Of a DNA stretch of 64,000 nt, positions 19,356-27,168 are shown piece by piece. Below the pieces are notes generated by a model that did no database searches, was not told the origin of the DNA, and saw nothing but the letters and a program-made list of their open reading frames with translations. The DNA comes from Pacificimonas aurantium. GTDB taxonomy: Bacteria; Pseudomonadota; Alphaproteobacteria; Sphingomonadales; Sphingomonadaceae. Made by a program: the position numbers and the translations under genes. Every line of letters starts with the position of its first letter. Positions within the stretch are counted from its first letter, which is position 1. The DNA lies in NCBI RefSeq assembly GCF_020092905.1, contig NZ_JAGSGB010000002.1, positions 434,001 to 498,000 on the forward strand, read 5' to 3'.

Positions 19356-20258
19356 CTAGGAGCCCGCAGCGGCAGCGTCGACCAACGCTTTCGCGAGCAT
19401 CCTGAATTCCGCCTCGCGCGGGCTCGACTTGCGCCAGATAAGCGCAATCTCGCGCGACGCATTGCCCTCAAGCGGGCGGACCTCGACGTCCGTTCCGCGG
19501 AGAAGGCCGGCGTCGAGCGCCATTTGCGGCACGAGCGTAAGCCCGAGCCGGTTATCGACCATCTGGATGAGCGTGTGAAGCGAGGTACCGATGACCGACG
19601 CCTCGGTACGAAATTCGGGCCGGCGACACGCGGCAAGGGCATGTTCTTTGAGACAGTGCCCATCCTCGAGAAGGAGAAGCCGGTCGCCGTCAATTTCGCC
19701 GGCGGCCACGCTTTCGGCTGCCAGCGTCTCATCGTCCTTGTGAGCTGCGACCAGCAGACGGTCGTCGAACAGCTTCTCGGTCTCCACCTCCCCGCAGCCA
19801 TAAGGCAGTGCCAGAAGCACACAGTCTAGCTGCCCCTTCTGGAGTGCGTCGCAGGCGCCCGAACTCGGCTCCTCGCGCAGAAACAGCCTCAAATTCGGAT
19901 GCGCCTTGCGCAGCGCCGGGAGCGCACGAGGCAGGAAAAAGGGCGCGATGGTGGGAATCACACCAAGTCGCAGATCGCCCGTCAGCGGCTTCGATTCCAT
20001 CTGCGCGAGTGCGGCGAGATCTTCGGCATCGGCGAGAATCCGCCGCGCCCGGTCGGCGATGCGGTCGCCCAAAGGCGTAAAGCGGACGACGCGCCGGGTA
20101 CGCTCCACGAGGTGCGCATCGAGAAGCGTTTCAAGCTCCCGGATGCCCGCCGAGAGGGTCGACTGAGTGACGAAGCTGGCCTCTGCCGCGCGGCCGAAAT
20201 GGCCATAGTCCGCAAGCGCCACGAGATATTGCAGCTGCTTCAGCGTAGGTAGATGCAT
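19356..20258 (-). CDS. oxyR: LysR-type hydrogen-peroxide-responsive regulator OxyR
   Basis: A 300-residue LysR protein: N-terminal helix-turn-helix (YLVALADYGHFGRAAEASFVTQSTLSAGI), then the effector domain. The peroxide-sensing loop LLLLEDGHCLKEHALAAC places Cys202 and Cys211 with the same eight-residue spacing as C199/C208 of E. coli OxyR. It is divergent from ahpC with a 157-nt gap, which fits direct control of the peroxidase and negative autoregulation, as known for this family. Confidence 0.93.
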   Translation of the reverse strand: MHLPTLKQLQYLVALADYGHFGRAAEASFVTQSTLSAGIRELETLLDAHLVERTRRVVRFTPLGDRIADRARRILADAEDLAALAQMESKPLTGDLRLGVIPTIAPFFLPRALPALRKAHPNLRLFLREEPSSGACDALQKGQLDCVLLALPYGCGEVETEKLFDDRLLVAAHKDDETLAAESVAAGEIDGDRLLLLEDGHCLKEHALAACRRPEFRTEASVIGTSLHTLIQMVDNRLGLTLVPQMALDAGLLRGTDVEVRPLEGNASREIALIWRKSSPREAEFRMLAKALVDAAAAGS

Positions 20259-20415
20259 GATCGGCCCCTTCGATCATTCCGTCAAAAAAAATTAATTGGC
20301 TGATTATAGGAACCACTCCCATATGCAAGCCCGTTGACGAGGTGAGTGAGGGCCCGAGCGGGCTTCCCGCCCGCCTCGTTCACCCGAGTTTTACCAAAGC
20401 AGGAGAGCAACCAGC
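20259..20415. promoter_or_regulatory. oxyR-ahpC intergenic control region
   Basis: This 157-nt divergent region has an AT-rich core (AAAAAAAATTAATTGGCTG then ATTATAGGAAC, about 20284-20314), in contrast to its GC-rich surroundings. ATAG-type half-sites fit the known OxyR consensus only loosely. TTGGCT and CATATG 18 nt apart could be an ahpC promoter. AGGAG lies 10 nt before the ahpC ATG. The binding site is inferred from layout. Confidence 0.45.
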
Positions 20416-20958
20416 ATGCTGACGATTGGCGACAAGCTTCCCGAATTCAACGTCCCCGCACAGAAGGGTGTCGACGCGCTTCCGGACGACGAGCGCATCA
20501 GCCACAGCGATTTCGAGGGCAAGTGGAAGATCCTGTTCTGGTGGCCGAAGGACTTCACCTTCGTCTGCCCGACCGAGATCATCGGCTATGGCGACCTCAA
20601 GGAAGATTTCGAAGACCGCGACGCGGTGCTGATCGGTGCTTCCACCGACACCGACTTCGTACACTTCGCATGGCGTAAGTCCGACGAACGTCTCGCCGCC
20701 CAGGATTTCTGGTGGCTGGCCGACAACAAGAAGGAACTGGCCAATGCGCTCGGCATCGTCGACGCCGACGCCGGTGTCGCCCTGCGCGCGACCTTCATCG
20801 TCGACCCGGACAACATCATCCAGCACATCACGATCAACGGCCTGAACGTCGGCCGTAACCCGCAGGAGACGCTGCGGATCCTCGATGCGCTGCAGACCGA
20901 CGAACTGTGCCCGTGCAACTGGGACCAGGGTCAGGAAACGCTGAAGCCGGCCGCGTAA
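20416..20958 (+). CDS. ahpC: Peroxiredoxin (AhpC-type, 2-Cys)
   Basis: This protein reduces peroxides through a cysteine. It has 180 residues; the peroxidatic Cys51 is in FTFVCPTE and two C-terminal cysteines (165, 167) in ELCPCNWD could resolve it. The Trp-rich WWPKDF and the short length are typical of the AhpC form that pairs with AhpD, not AhpF. It lies next to oxyR (divergent) and ahpD (same strand, after a terminator). Confidence 0.93.
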   Translation: MLTIGDKLPEFNVPAQKGVDALPDDERISHSDFEGKWKILFWWPKDFTFVCPTEIIGYGDLKEDFEDRDAVLIGASTDTDFVHFAWRKSDERLAAQDFWWLADNKKELANALGIVDADAGVALRATFIVDPDNIIQHITINGLNVGRNPQETLRILDALQTDELCPCNWDQGQETLKPAA

Positions 20959-20980
20959 GCCGACTTCCTCTACCCGATCA

Positions 20981-21019
20981 GGGGCGGCGCCGGTCATTCG
21001 TCGCCGCCCCTTTTCTTTT
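20981..21019 (+). terminator. Rho-independent terminator between ahpC and ahpD
   Basis: GGGGCGGCG, an 11-nt loop, CGCCGCCCC, then TTTTCTTTT. It starts 22 nt after the ahpC stop. It may lower ahpD expression relative to ahpC, or separate the two transcripts. Confidence 0.85.
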
Positions 21020-21090
21020 CATGAGACCGTGCCGCGTACCGGTGCGCCTCACTCCCCCGAAGCCGTTCCCCGAAACGAAAGGACGCCCCC

Positions 21091-21612
21091 ATGTCACAGG
21101 TCAAGGACCTCGCCCGCGAACTTCCCGACTATGCGAAGGACACGAAGCTCAACATCGGCTCGCTGCTCGGAGACGGCACCGTCGACGAGCAGAAGAAATA
21201 CGGCCTGCTGGTCGCCTGTGCCCATGCCACCAGCTACGGCCCGCTGATCGATGCCGCCGAAGAGGAAGCCGGCGAGCATCTTTCCGAAGAGGCGATGAAC
21301 GCCGCCAAGGCGGCTGCCAGCCTGATGGCGATGAACAACATCTACTACCGCTTCACGCACCTCGCCGGGAACGACGAATATGCGAACATGCCCGCCAAGC
21401 TGCGCATGAACGCGATGGCCAATCCCGGCGTCGACAAGGTCGACTTCGAACTGTGGTCGCTGGCCGTCAGCGCCATCAACGGCTGCGGCATGTGCATCGA
21501 CAGCCACGAGAAGGTGCTGATCAAGGAAGGCGTCAACGCCGAGACGATCCAGTTCGCCGTCCGCATGGCGGCCGTCGTCTTCGCGCTCGGCCGCACGCTC
21601 GCGGCGGCCTAG
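21091..21612 (+). CDS. ahpD: Alkylhydroperoxidase AhpD
   Basis: AhpD acts as the thioredoxin-like adaptor that re-reduces AhpC. The 173-residue helical protein carries the catalytic CxxCxxxH motif (NGCGMCIDSHE; Cys132, Cys135, His139). The start MSQVKDLARELPDYAKD is the family N-terminus and has AGGA upstream. It ends convergently with the TSUP gene, overlapping by 4 nt. Confidence 0.94.
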   Translation: MSQVKDLARELPDYAKDTKLNIGSLLGDGTVDEQKKYGLLVACAHATSYGPLIDAAEEEAGEHLSEEAMNAAKAAASLMAMNNIYYRFTHLAGNDEYANMPAKLRMNAMANPGVDKVDFELWSLAVSAINGCGMCIDSHEKVLIKEGVNAETIQFAVRMAAVVFALGRTLAAA

Positions 21613-22355
21613 CCCCCGGCGACAGCCGAATAGATCCCGTAGGCGCTCGTGAGGATGATCACGGCGCCTGCGAGGATCAGGAGCGATCGCGGCTTGAGAT
21701 ACCGCACCGCGATCGGGCCGAGCGGCGCCGCGATCAGCCCGCCGACGACAAGGCCCAGAGTGGCCCTCGTAAACGCCTCGAAGCCGAGCGAGAGGATGAA
21801 GGTGACCGAGATGGTCAGGGTCAACAGGAACTCGGCGCTGTTGACCGTGCCGACGGTGGTGCGCGGGCTCGAGCCCTGAAGCAGCAGGTTGGAGGTGACG
21901 ACCGGTCCCCAGCCGCCACCGCCCGCAGCATCGAGAAATCCGCCCGCCAGGCCGATCGGCGCGACGATCTTCGGTTGCTTGGGCACCGGCGGATAGCGCA
22001 GCGCCCGCCAGAGGAGCAGGACCCCGATCCCCAGAAGATAGGCGAGCACGAAGGGCTTGGCGGCCGACGCGTCTATGCTGCTGAGAACATAGGCCCCGAG
22101 CGCGCCGCCGATCAGGCCCGGCAGGACGAGCCGGCGAAACAGGCGCCAGTCGATGTTCCGGGCCGCGATATGGCCCATGCCGCTGACGCCCGTCGTCACG
22201 CATTCGGCAAGGTGCACGCCCGCCGACGCAGCCGCGGGCGGCACCCCGAAGCCGATCAGCAATGTCGAAGAGATGACCCCGAAGGCCATGCCCAGCGCGC
22301 CGTCAACGAGCTGGGCGAGGAAACCGACTAGGACGAACGGAAGAAGGTCGGCTAT
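21609..22355 (-). CDS. TSUP (TauE/SafE) family membrane transporter
   Basis: A polytopic protein of about 248 residues (7-8 membrane helices), family of sulfite/organosulfonate exporters. Motifs: GALGMAFGVISSTLL, AASAGVHLAECVTTGVSG, GLAGGFLDAAGGGGWGPVV. The first ATG (22289) would remove half of helix 1. The conserved N-terminus (ADLLPFVLVGFLAQLVDGALG) continues upstream in frame, with no ATG, GTG or TTG; an ATA codon at 22355 sits where Met is expected. It is divergent from cysE, so a sulfur-related role is plausible. Confidence 0.8.
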   Translation of the reverse strand: MADLLPFVLVGFLAQLVDGALGMAFGVISSTLLIGFGVPPAAASAGVHLAECVTTGVSGMGHIAARNIDWRLFRRLVLPGLIGGALGAYVLSSIDASAAKPFVLAYLLGIGVLLLWRALRYPPVPKQPKIVAPIGLAGGFLDAAGGGGWGPVVTSNLLLQGSSPRTTVGTVNSAEFLLTLTISVTFILSLGFEAFTRATLGLVVGGLIAAPLGPIAVRYLKPRSLLILAGAVIILTSAYGIYSAVAGG

Positions 22356-22437
22356 CTGCGTGACAGTTTTTTCTGGCCGGCCCGCCCCTTGCGCAGCGCG
22401 GGGTGAGACGACAATTAACGCCCAGGCCGGTTATCAT

Positions 22438-22456
22438 ATTCCTGTTTTGCAGGAAT
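22438..22456. promoter_or_regulatory. Perfect 7-bp inverted repeat in the cysE leader, possible operator
   Basis: ATTCCTG-TTTTG-CAGGAAT lies 37 nt before the chosen cysE start and just after a TATCAT/CATATT-like -10 element, in the divergent region shared with the sulfur-type transporter. It has no following T tract, so a protein operator is more likely than a terminator. The regulator is unknown. Confidence 0.45.
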
Positions 22457-22493
22457 GAAACGACCGAAGATTGCGAATGCAGGAGTGGCCAGG

Positions 22494-23186
22494 ATGTTCC
22501 GCGAACTTGTCGCATATCTCGACAGCGTGAAGCAGCGCGATCCGGCGGCCCGCTCGCGCTGGGAGGTGCTGCTCTATCCCGGTGTCTGGGCTCTCGGCGC
22601 CCACCGCCTCGCGCACTTCCTCTACCGCGGAGAGCTCTACCTGCTGGCCCGCGTGGTGAACCACATTGCGCGCATGTTCACCGCGATCGACATCCATCCC
22701 GGGGCGCGCATCGGCAAGCACCTGTTCATAGATCACGGCTTCACGGTGATCGGCGAAACCGCGGAGATCGGCGACGACGTCACCATCTACCAGTGCGTGA
22801 CCTTGGGCGGGACCAATCCGGCGAACGGCGTGCCCGGCAAGCGGCATCCGACGCTCGACGACGGCGTCATCGTCGGCTCCGGTGCGCAGATTCTGGGGCC
22901 CATCTATGTCGGCAAGCGTGCGCGCATCGGCGCCAATGCGGTCGTCACGCGCGAAGTGCCCGAAGGCGCCACGATGGTCGGAATTCCAGGTAAGCCGGTC
23001 CCCGTCGCCGCCGAGAACTACGCCGCCGACTTCATGCCCTATGGCACCCCCTGCGCGGATCGCTGCGATCCCGCCATGCAGCAGATCGAGGCGCTGAGGG
23101 CCGAATTGCAGGCGCTGGAGGAGCGCCTTGACGCTTCCCGGCGGGGGGCGGATGATCCCCAGCCGCGCAAACGCATAGGGAGATAG
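22494..23186 (+). CDS. cysE: Serine O-acetyltransferase
   Basis: CysE acetylates serine in the first step of cysteine synthesis. The 230-residue protein (EpsC-like short form) starts MFRELVAYLDSVKQRDPA. It has the hexapeptide left-handed helix region (IDIHPGARIGKHLFIDHGFTVIGETAEIGDDV, then GGTNPANGVPGKRHPTLDDGVIVGSGA) and a C-terminal coiled segment. The ATG at 22494 has AGGAG 8 nt upstream; an in-frame ATG at 22455 overlaps an inverted repeat and is less likely. The TAG stop is in frame with the next gene. Confidence 0.94.
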   Translation: MFRELVAYLDSVKQRDPAARSRWEVLLYPGVWALGAHRLAHFLYRGELYLLARVVNHIARMFTAIDIHPGARIGKHLFIDHGFTVIGETAEIGDDVTIYQCVTLGGTNPANGVPGKRHPTLDDGVIVGSGAQILGPIYVGKRARIGANAVVTREVPEGATMVGIPGKPVPVAAENYAADFMPYGTPCADRCDPAMQQIEALRAELQALEERLDASRRGADDPQPRKRIGR

Positions 23187-23189
23187 TCA

Positions 23190-23540
23190 ATCTCAGCAAG
23201 TGTCACGCCGCTGTTCGGCGACAAGAAGAACAAAGACACGCAGGTCCTGTTCGATCGCCACGAGATCAACCAGATCATGAACCTTTACGGCCGCATGGTG
23301 TCTGCGGGTCAGTGGCGCGACTATTCCATCGATTTCGAAAGCCGCGAGGCGCGCTTCAGCGCCTTTCGCCGCGCGGCCGACCGGCCGGAGATTTCGATCG
23401 TCAAGCGGCCCGACCTGGCACGCAAGCAGGGCCTGTACGCGCTTCTGGGAGAAGCCGGGCAAACGCTGAAACGCGGCAGCGATCTGAAAAGCCTGATGGC
23501 GCCTCTGGAACGGCGCCTCATGAAGCTGGTGGAGGCCTAG
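23190..23540 (+). CDS. DUF2794 protein with apparent non-standard start codon
   Basis: The conserved DUF2794 body is clear: VLFDRHEINQIMNLYGRM, WRDYSIDFESREARFSAFRR, PDLARKQGLYALLGEAG, TLKRGSDLKSLM. The first ATG (23277) lies inside this conserved block, so translation must start earlier. The frame is bounded upstream by the cysE TAG at 23184-23186 and has no ATG/GTG/TTG. An ATC codon at 23190, 7 nt after GGGAG, is the best-placed start. Function is unknown; the family is common in alphaproteobacteria next to biosynthetic genes. Readthrough of the TAG is the alternative. Confidence 0.75.
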   Translation: MSASVTPLFGDKKNKDTQVLFDRHEINQIMNLYGRMVSAGQWRDYSIDFESREARFSAFRRAADRPEISIVKRPDLARKQGLYALLGEAGQTLKRGSDLKSLMAPLERRLMKLVEA

Positions 23541-23575
23541 CGGCGGCCTAATTCCCGCCCCGCTGGCCCGCCCGA

Positions 23576-24223
23576 TCAGTTGGAGCCTGACGCGGCCTCT
23601 GCGCCGGCAGAGGTCTGCGCAGCCTCCATTGCGCCGGCATCGCGCTTTTCCAGAAGCGCCCAATAGTCCGGAGCGCTCATCCCCAGCTGGTTTACCTCGT
23701 CGGCGTTCAGCTCCATCTGATGGATGGTGAAGCTCTTGGGCTTCTTCATCAACTCCTCGCGCGGCTCGACCACGAGGCCCGACCGGCGCATCGCCTCGGC
23801 AACGAAATGCACGCAGTTCCGGTTGTTGAGGCTGTACGTGTTGTCGCCTTCATCGCCCCACTCGGTCACGAGCGAACGCACCCGCTCCACCTGACGGTCG
23901 TCGATGTCCAGCTCGAACCAGACGTCGCTGTTCGCCATATAGTCGGGCTCGGTGAAATCGATCTTCCCGGCCACGTCGGTGAGGAGGATCAAGGGACTCA
24001 CCGTTTTTACGGTGAAGCCATAGCTTTCGTCGACGACCTCACCGTCCTTCATGTGCCCGCGCAAGGTGACGAAGGCGTGAGGGAAATATTCCCCCGTGTC
24101 CTGAGACCAGAACGCGATGGTGACCTGGGCCGCACCAGGGGCGGACCAGACGAGAGCGCAAAGAGCCACGAGCGCGGCAAGGAAAGTCCGCATCTGTACG
24201 GCTAGGACGAATTTACGAAGCAT
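23576..24223 (-). CDS. Exported protein with NxxNCVHF (papain-like) motif
   Basis: Up to 215 residues. A second Met at residue 11 begins a good signal peptide (MRTFLAALVALCALVWSAPGAAQ), so 24193 may be the true start. The middle carries YSLNNRNCVHFVAEAMRRSGL, a Cys followed two residues later by His, as in cysteine-protease or amidase-like exported proteins (DUF4105-type), preceded by a beta-rich half. The C-terminal 40 residues are Ala/Glu-rich. Neither substrate nor family is firmly identified. It is convergent with the DUF2794 gene. Confidence 0.7.
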   Translation of the reverse strand: MLRKFVLAVQMRTFLAALVALCALVWSAPGAAQVTIAFWSQDTGEYFPHAFVTLRGHMKDGEVVDESYGFTVKTVSPLILLTDVAGKIDFTEPDYMANSDVWFELDIDDRQVERVRSLVTEWGDEGDNTYSLNNRNCVHFVAEAMRRSGLVVEPREELMKKPKSFTIHQMELNADEVNQLGMSAPDYWALLEKRDAGAMEAAQTSAGAEAASGSN

Positions 24224-24317
24224 GGCGCATATTTACCGCCTGACCGGTTCGGTACAAGAGGACTGACGGCGGGGCTAAAGCGAGCTCTAATCGCGCACCG
24301 CCAATGGCATCGCCAGT

Positions 24318-24566
24318 TCAGATCAGGCCTGAGACTGCGCTTCCTGCGAGAAACCCGAAGACCTGCGCGACGACGTAACCGCCCACGAAGACCAGGAAAG
24401 CGGCTATCCCCCGACCTGCCCCGCGGCTGCGAATGGTGCCCCAGAGGAGCCCCAGAGGAAGAACGAAGATGATGAGGAGCTTCAGCCAGATGGGCGGGGG
24501 CTCCTTGCCGTGAAGCCGCGAGTCCGCCGCCGTCCAGATGATGCAGGCGGCCAGCAAGGGGACCAT
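24318..24566 (-). CDS. Small membrane protein, probably longer at its N-terminus
   Basis: The ATG-started frame gives 82 residues with two or three hydrophobic helices (IWLKLLIIFVLPLGLLWG, GIAAFLVFVGGYVVAQVFGFLAG). Upstream the same frame stays open for about 50 codons, and after a basic stretch encodes IAYGVALVIAFISGG, a further membrane helix, but holds no ATG/GTG/TTG. It directly follows the SDR gene. No family is recognised. Confidence 0.5.
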   Translation of the reverse strand: MVPLLAACIIWTAADSRLHGKEPPPIWLKLLIIFVLPLGLLWGTIRSRGAGRGIAAFLVFVGGYVVAQVFGFLAGSAVSGLI

Positions 24567-24717
24567 GAGCGCGAAATCGAACGCGGTCAGTTGCGCCGCG
24601 GTCCGATCGAGAAAGCCGCTCTGTCCCCCGCTGATGAAGGCGATGACCAGCGCAACGCCGTAGGCGATGCGCCGCGTGCGCCGCGCGCCGCCTACCGGCG
24701 AGCCGGGATTCCCCTCG

Positions 24718-25617
24718 TTAACTGATCTCTCCCTGGCGCCCCATCACGAGTGCACCCTGCTCGGATCCGGACTGCGGCACGGTTTCGCCCTCCCGGTCCA
24801 CAATTTCGGAGAACCGCTTGGCAATGGTCTCGGCTGTCCGCTCTTGCTCGCGCAGCATGATCCCCTTGGTCAGAGTCACATGGGCCGCGTGATAGCCGCC
24901 CGCACCGGCGCCGAGAATCGTATTGGTCGGTGCCTCGTCGGATGCGAGGAACACGACTGCGGGCGCAACCTTATCCGGCGAATAGATCTCCAGCATCTGC
25001 TCGGGCATGATGTCTTCGGTCATACGCGTGCCGGCGACCGGGGTGATGGTATTCACATGAATGTTGTTCTTCGCGCCTTCCAGCGCCAGCGACTTCATCA
25101 GCCCCACCAGGCCGAGCTTCGCAGCGCCGTAGTTCGTCTGTCCGAAATTTCCGTAGAGACCCGTCGAGGACGCGGTCATGACGATGCGGCCATAATTGGC
25201 ATCGCGCATGTGCTGCCACACCGCCTTCGTGCAATTCACCGAGCCCATCAGGTGCACGTCGAGGACAAACTGGAAGTCGTCCAGCTCCATCTTCGCGAAG
25301 CTCTTGTCGCGCAGCACGCCGGCGTTGTTCACGAGGATGTCGATCCTTCCCCACTTGGACATGACCTGGTCGACCATGGCGAAGACGGCGTCGCGGTCGG
25401 TTACGCTGGCGGGACTGGCGATCGCCGTTCCGCCCGCCTCTTCGATCTCCGCCACCACGGATTCGGCGGCCGTCGCGGACCCACCGGTGCCGTCGCGCGC
25501 GCCGCCAAGGTCGTTCACCACGACCTTCGCACCCCTTTTACCAAGGTCGAGGGCATATTCGCGGCCGAGGCCGTTGCCGGCGCCGGTGACGATCGCAACG
25601 CGGTCGGTGAAATCCAT
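24718..25617 (-). CDS. SDR-family dehydrogenase (MFE-2/FabG-like)
   Basis: A 299-residue short-chain dehydrogenase: VTGAGNGLGREYALDLGKRGAKVVVNDLGG, NNAGVLRD, catalytic Ser in MTASSTGLYGNFGQTNYGAAKLG with YxxxK. The long Gly-rich insert after VVNDLGG (RDGTGGSATAAESVV) matches the (3R)-hydroxyacyl-CoA dehydrogenase domain of multifunctional enzyme type 2. A role in acyl-CoA or PHA metabolism is therefore likely. The start at 25617 has GGAG 6 nt upstream. Confidence 0.88.
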   Translation of the reverse strand: MDFTDRVAIVTGAGNGLGREYALDLGKRGAKVVVNDLGGARDGTGGSATAAESVVAEIEEAGGTAIASPASVTDRDAVFAMVDQVMSKWGRIDILVNNAGVLRDKSFAKMELDDFQFVLDVHLMGSVNCTKAVWQHMRDANYGRIVMTASSTGLYGNFGQTNYGAAKLGLVGLMKSLALEGAKNNIHVNTITPVAGTRMTEDIMPEQMLEIYSPDKVAPAVVFLASDEAPTNTILGAGAGGYHAAHVTLTKGIMLREQERTAETIAKRFSEIVDREGETVPQSGSEQGALVMGRQGEIS

Positions 25618-25712
25618 GTCAGTCTCCAAAAGTCATAGCTGCCGCCTGCCCTAGCGAAGGGCGGAGAAAGCCGGAACCCTGCCCTTTCATCAGGCTGGGC
25701 CGCCGCCCTGCC

Positions 25713-26426
25713 TCAGCTCTGACCCACACCGGAGTCGAGGGCATAACCCGCGGAACGGACGGTTCGGATGATGTCGCTGCGGCCATTGGCGTTGATCGCC
25801 TTGCGTAACCGGCGGATGTGGACGTCCACGGTCCGCTGCTCGACATAGACGTCGCGCCCCCAGACGGCATCCAGCAATTGTTCGCGGCTGAAGACACGGC
25901 CTGGATGTTCGAGAAAATGGCGCAGTAGCCGGAATTCGGTCGGCCCGAGCGAGATGGCTTCGCCGGCGCGCACGACCTTATGCGCACCGAGGTCCATTTC
26001 GATGTCGGCATAGCTGAGCGTGGCGCCCGCAATGGCCGGGCGCAGCCGCCGGAGCACCGCATTAATGCGGGCGACCAGTTCGCGGGGACTGAAGGGCTTC
26101 GTGATATAGTCGTCTGCGCCGGTTTCGAGGCCCCTGATCCGGTCAGCCTCCTCGGTCCGTGCGGTCAGCATGATGATCGGCACATTCTGGGTCGCGGGAC
26201 TGCGGCGAAGTCGGCGGCAGACTTCGATTCCGGAAAGGTTGGCGATCATCCAGTCCAGAATGACGATGTCCGGACTTTCCTCCTGCGCAAGGACGAGTGC
26301 CTCTTCGCCATCCTCGGTCTGGACGGTCGCAAAGCCTTCCTTCTCCAGATTGTAGGTCAGCAGTTCAACGAGGTTTGTATCGTCTTCGACGATCAGAACC
26401 TTCGGATCCATGGCCTGTTTTCCCAT
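25713..26426 (-). CDS. phoB: Phosphate-regulon response regulator PhoB
   Basis: Receiver domain with the phosphorylated Asp in VILDWMIANLSG (about residue 58), IMLTARTEE and DYITKPFSPREL. A winged-helix output domain follows with LGPTEFRLLRHFLEHPGRVFSREQLLDAVWG and VDVHIRRLRKAI. 237 residues. The first ATG lies 2 nt after the phoU stop; MDPKV five codons later is an alternative start. It is the last gene of the phoR-pst-phoU-phoB operon. Confidence 0.95.
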   Translation of the reverse strand: MGKQAMDPKVLIVEDDTNLVELLTYNLEKEGFATVQTEDGEEALVLAQEESPDIVILDWMIANLSGIEVCRRLRRSPATQNVPIIMLTARTEEADRIRGLETGADDYITKPFSPRELVARINAVLRRLRPAIAGATLSYADIEMDLGAHKVVRAGEAISLGPTEFRLLRHFLEHPGRVFSREQLLDAVWGRDVYVEQRTVDVHIRRLRKAINANGRSDIIRTVRSAGYALDSGVGQS

Positions 26427-26428
26427 GA

Positions 26429-27148
26429 TCAGAGCGGCAGAGAAATTTCCGTGGCGTCGCCGCCCTTCGGACGGTCCGCGATATGATCACCGGTTGCGCT
26501 GTAGTGTACCATTTCGGCGATATTCGTAGCGTGATCGCCGACGCGTTCCAAATTCTTGATGATGAAAATGAAATGTGTCGCGGTCGCGGTCTGGTTCGGG
26601 TCCTCGGCAATCTGAGCGAGAAGCGCCTGGAACAGACTTTCATAATAGTCGTCGATTGCCTCGTCGCCGGCGGCAACCTTCTTGGCCAGCTCCGAGTCGC
26701 GCTGGGCGAACGATGTCAGCGCGTCATCCAGGAGGGACGATGCCATGCGCGCCATTTCCGCGATGCCGGGGTGAACCCCGCGGTCGACATGCCCCGCCAA
26801 CACAGAAACCCGGCGCGCGCAATTCTTCGCATAGTCGCCGACCCGTTCGATGACCGAACCGATCTTAAGCGCAGCGATGACTTCGCGCAGATCGCCCGCC
26901 ATCGGCGCACGGCGCGCGATAATGGAAATGGCATAGGCCTCAGCCTCCATCTCCATCTCGTCGAGCTCCTTGTCCTTCGCGCAGATGCGGTCGGCAGCTT
27001 CCTCGTCGCTGGTCAGCAAAGCCTCGATGCTGTCGTCGAGTTGCTTGCGTGCAAGTCCGCCCATGCGCCCGATCATGGACCGCAGCGAGCGCAAGTCATC
27101 GTCGAAGGACTTGACGGTGTGGCCGGGAGGGGAAGGCGGTGACGACAT
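26429..27148 (-). CDS. phoU: Phosphate transport regulator PhoU
   Basis: Negative regulator that links the Pst transporter to PhoR. The 239-residue protein is a pair of three-helix bundles with the metal-binding E/DxxxD-type motifs KIGSVIERVGDYAKNCA and IIKNLERVGDHATNIAEMV. A Pro-rich N-terminus precedes the first helix. It lies between pstB (20 nt) and phoB (2 nt). Confidence 0.95.
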   Translation of the reverse strand: MSSPPSPPGHTVKSFDDDLRSLRSMIGRMGGLARKQLDDSIEALLTSDEEAADRICAKDKELDEMEMEAEAYAISIIARRAPMAGDLREVIAALKIGSVIERVGDYAKNCARRVSVLAGHVDRGVHPGIAEMARMASSLLDDALTSFAQRDSELAKKVAAGDEAIDDYYESLFQALLAQIAEDPNQTATATHFIFIIKNLERVGDHATNIAEMVHYSATGDHIADRPKGGDATEISLPL

Positions 27149-27168
27149 GGGTTCTCCAATAGTCCGGA

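Noticed and set aside
21094-22203. 369-residue open frame on the minus strand across ahpD and the TSUP gene
   Set aside because: It is antisense to ahpD and Arg-rich; both ahpD and the transporter frame have clear family motifs.
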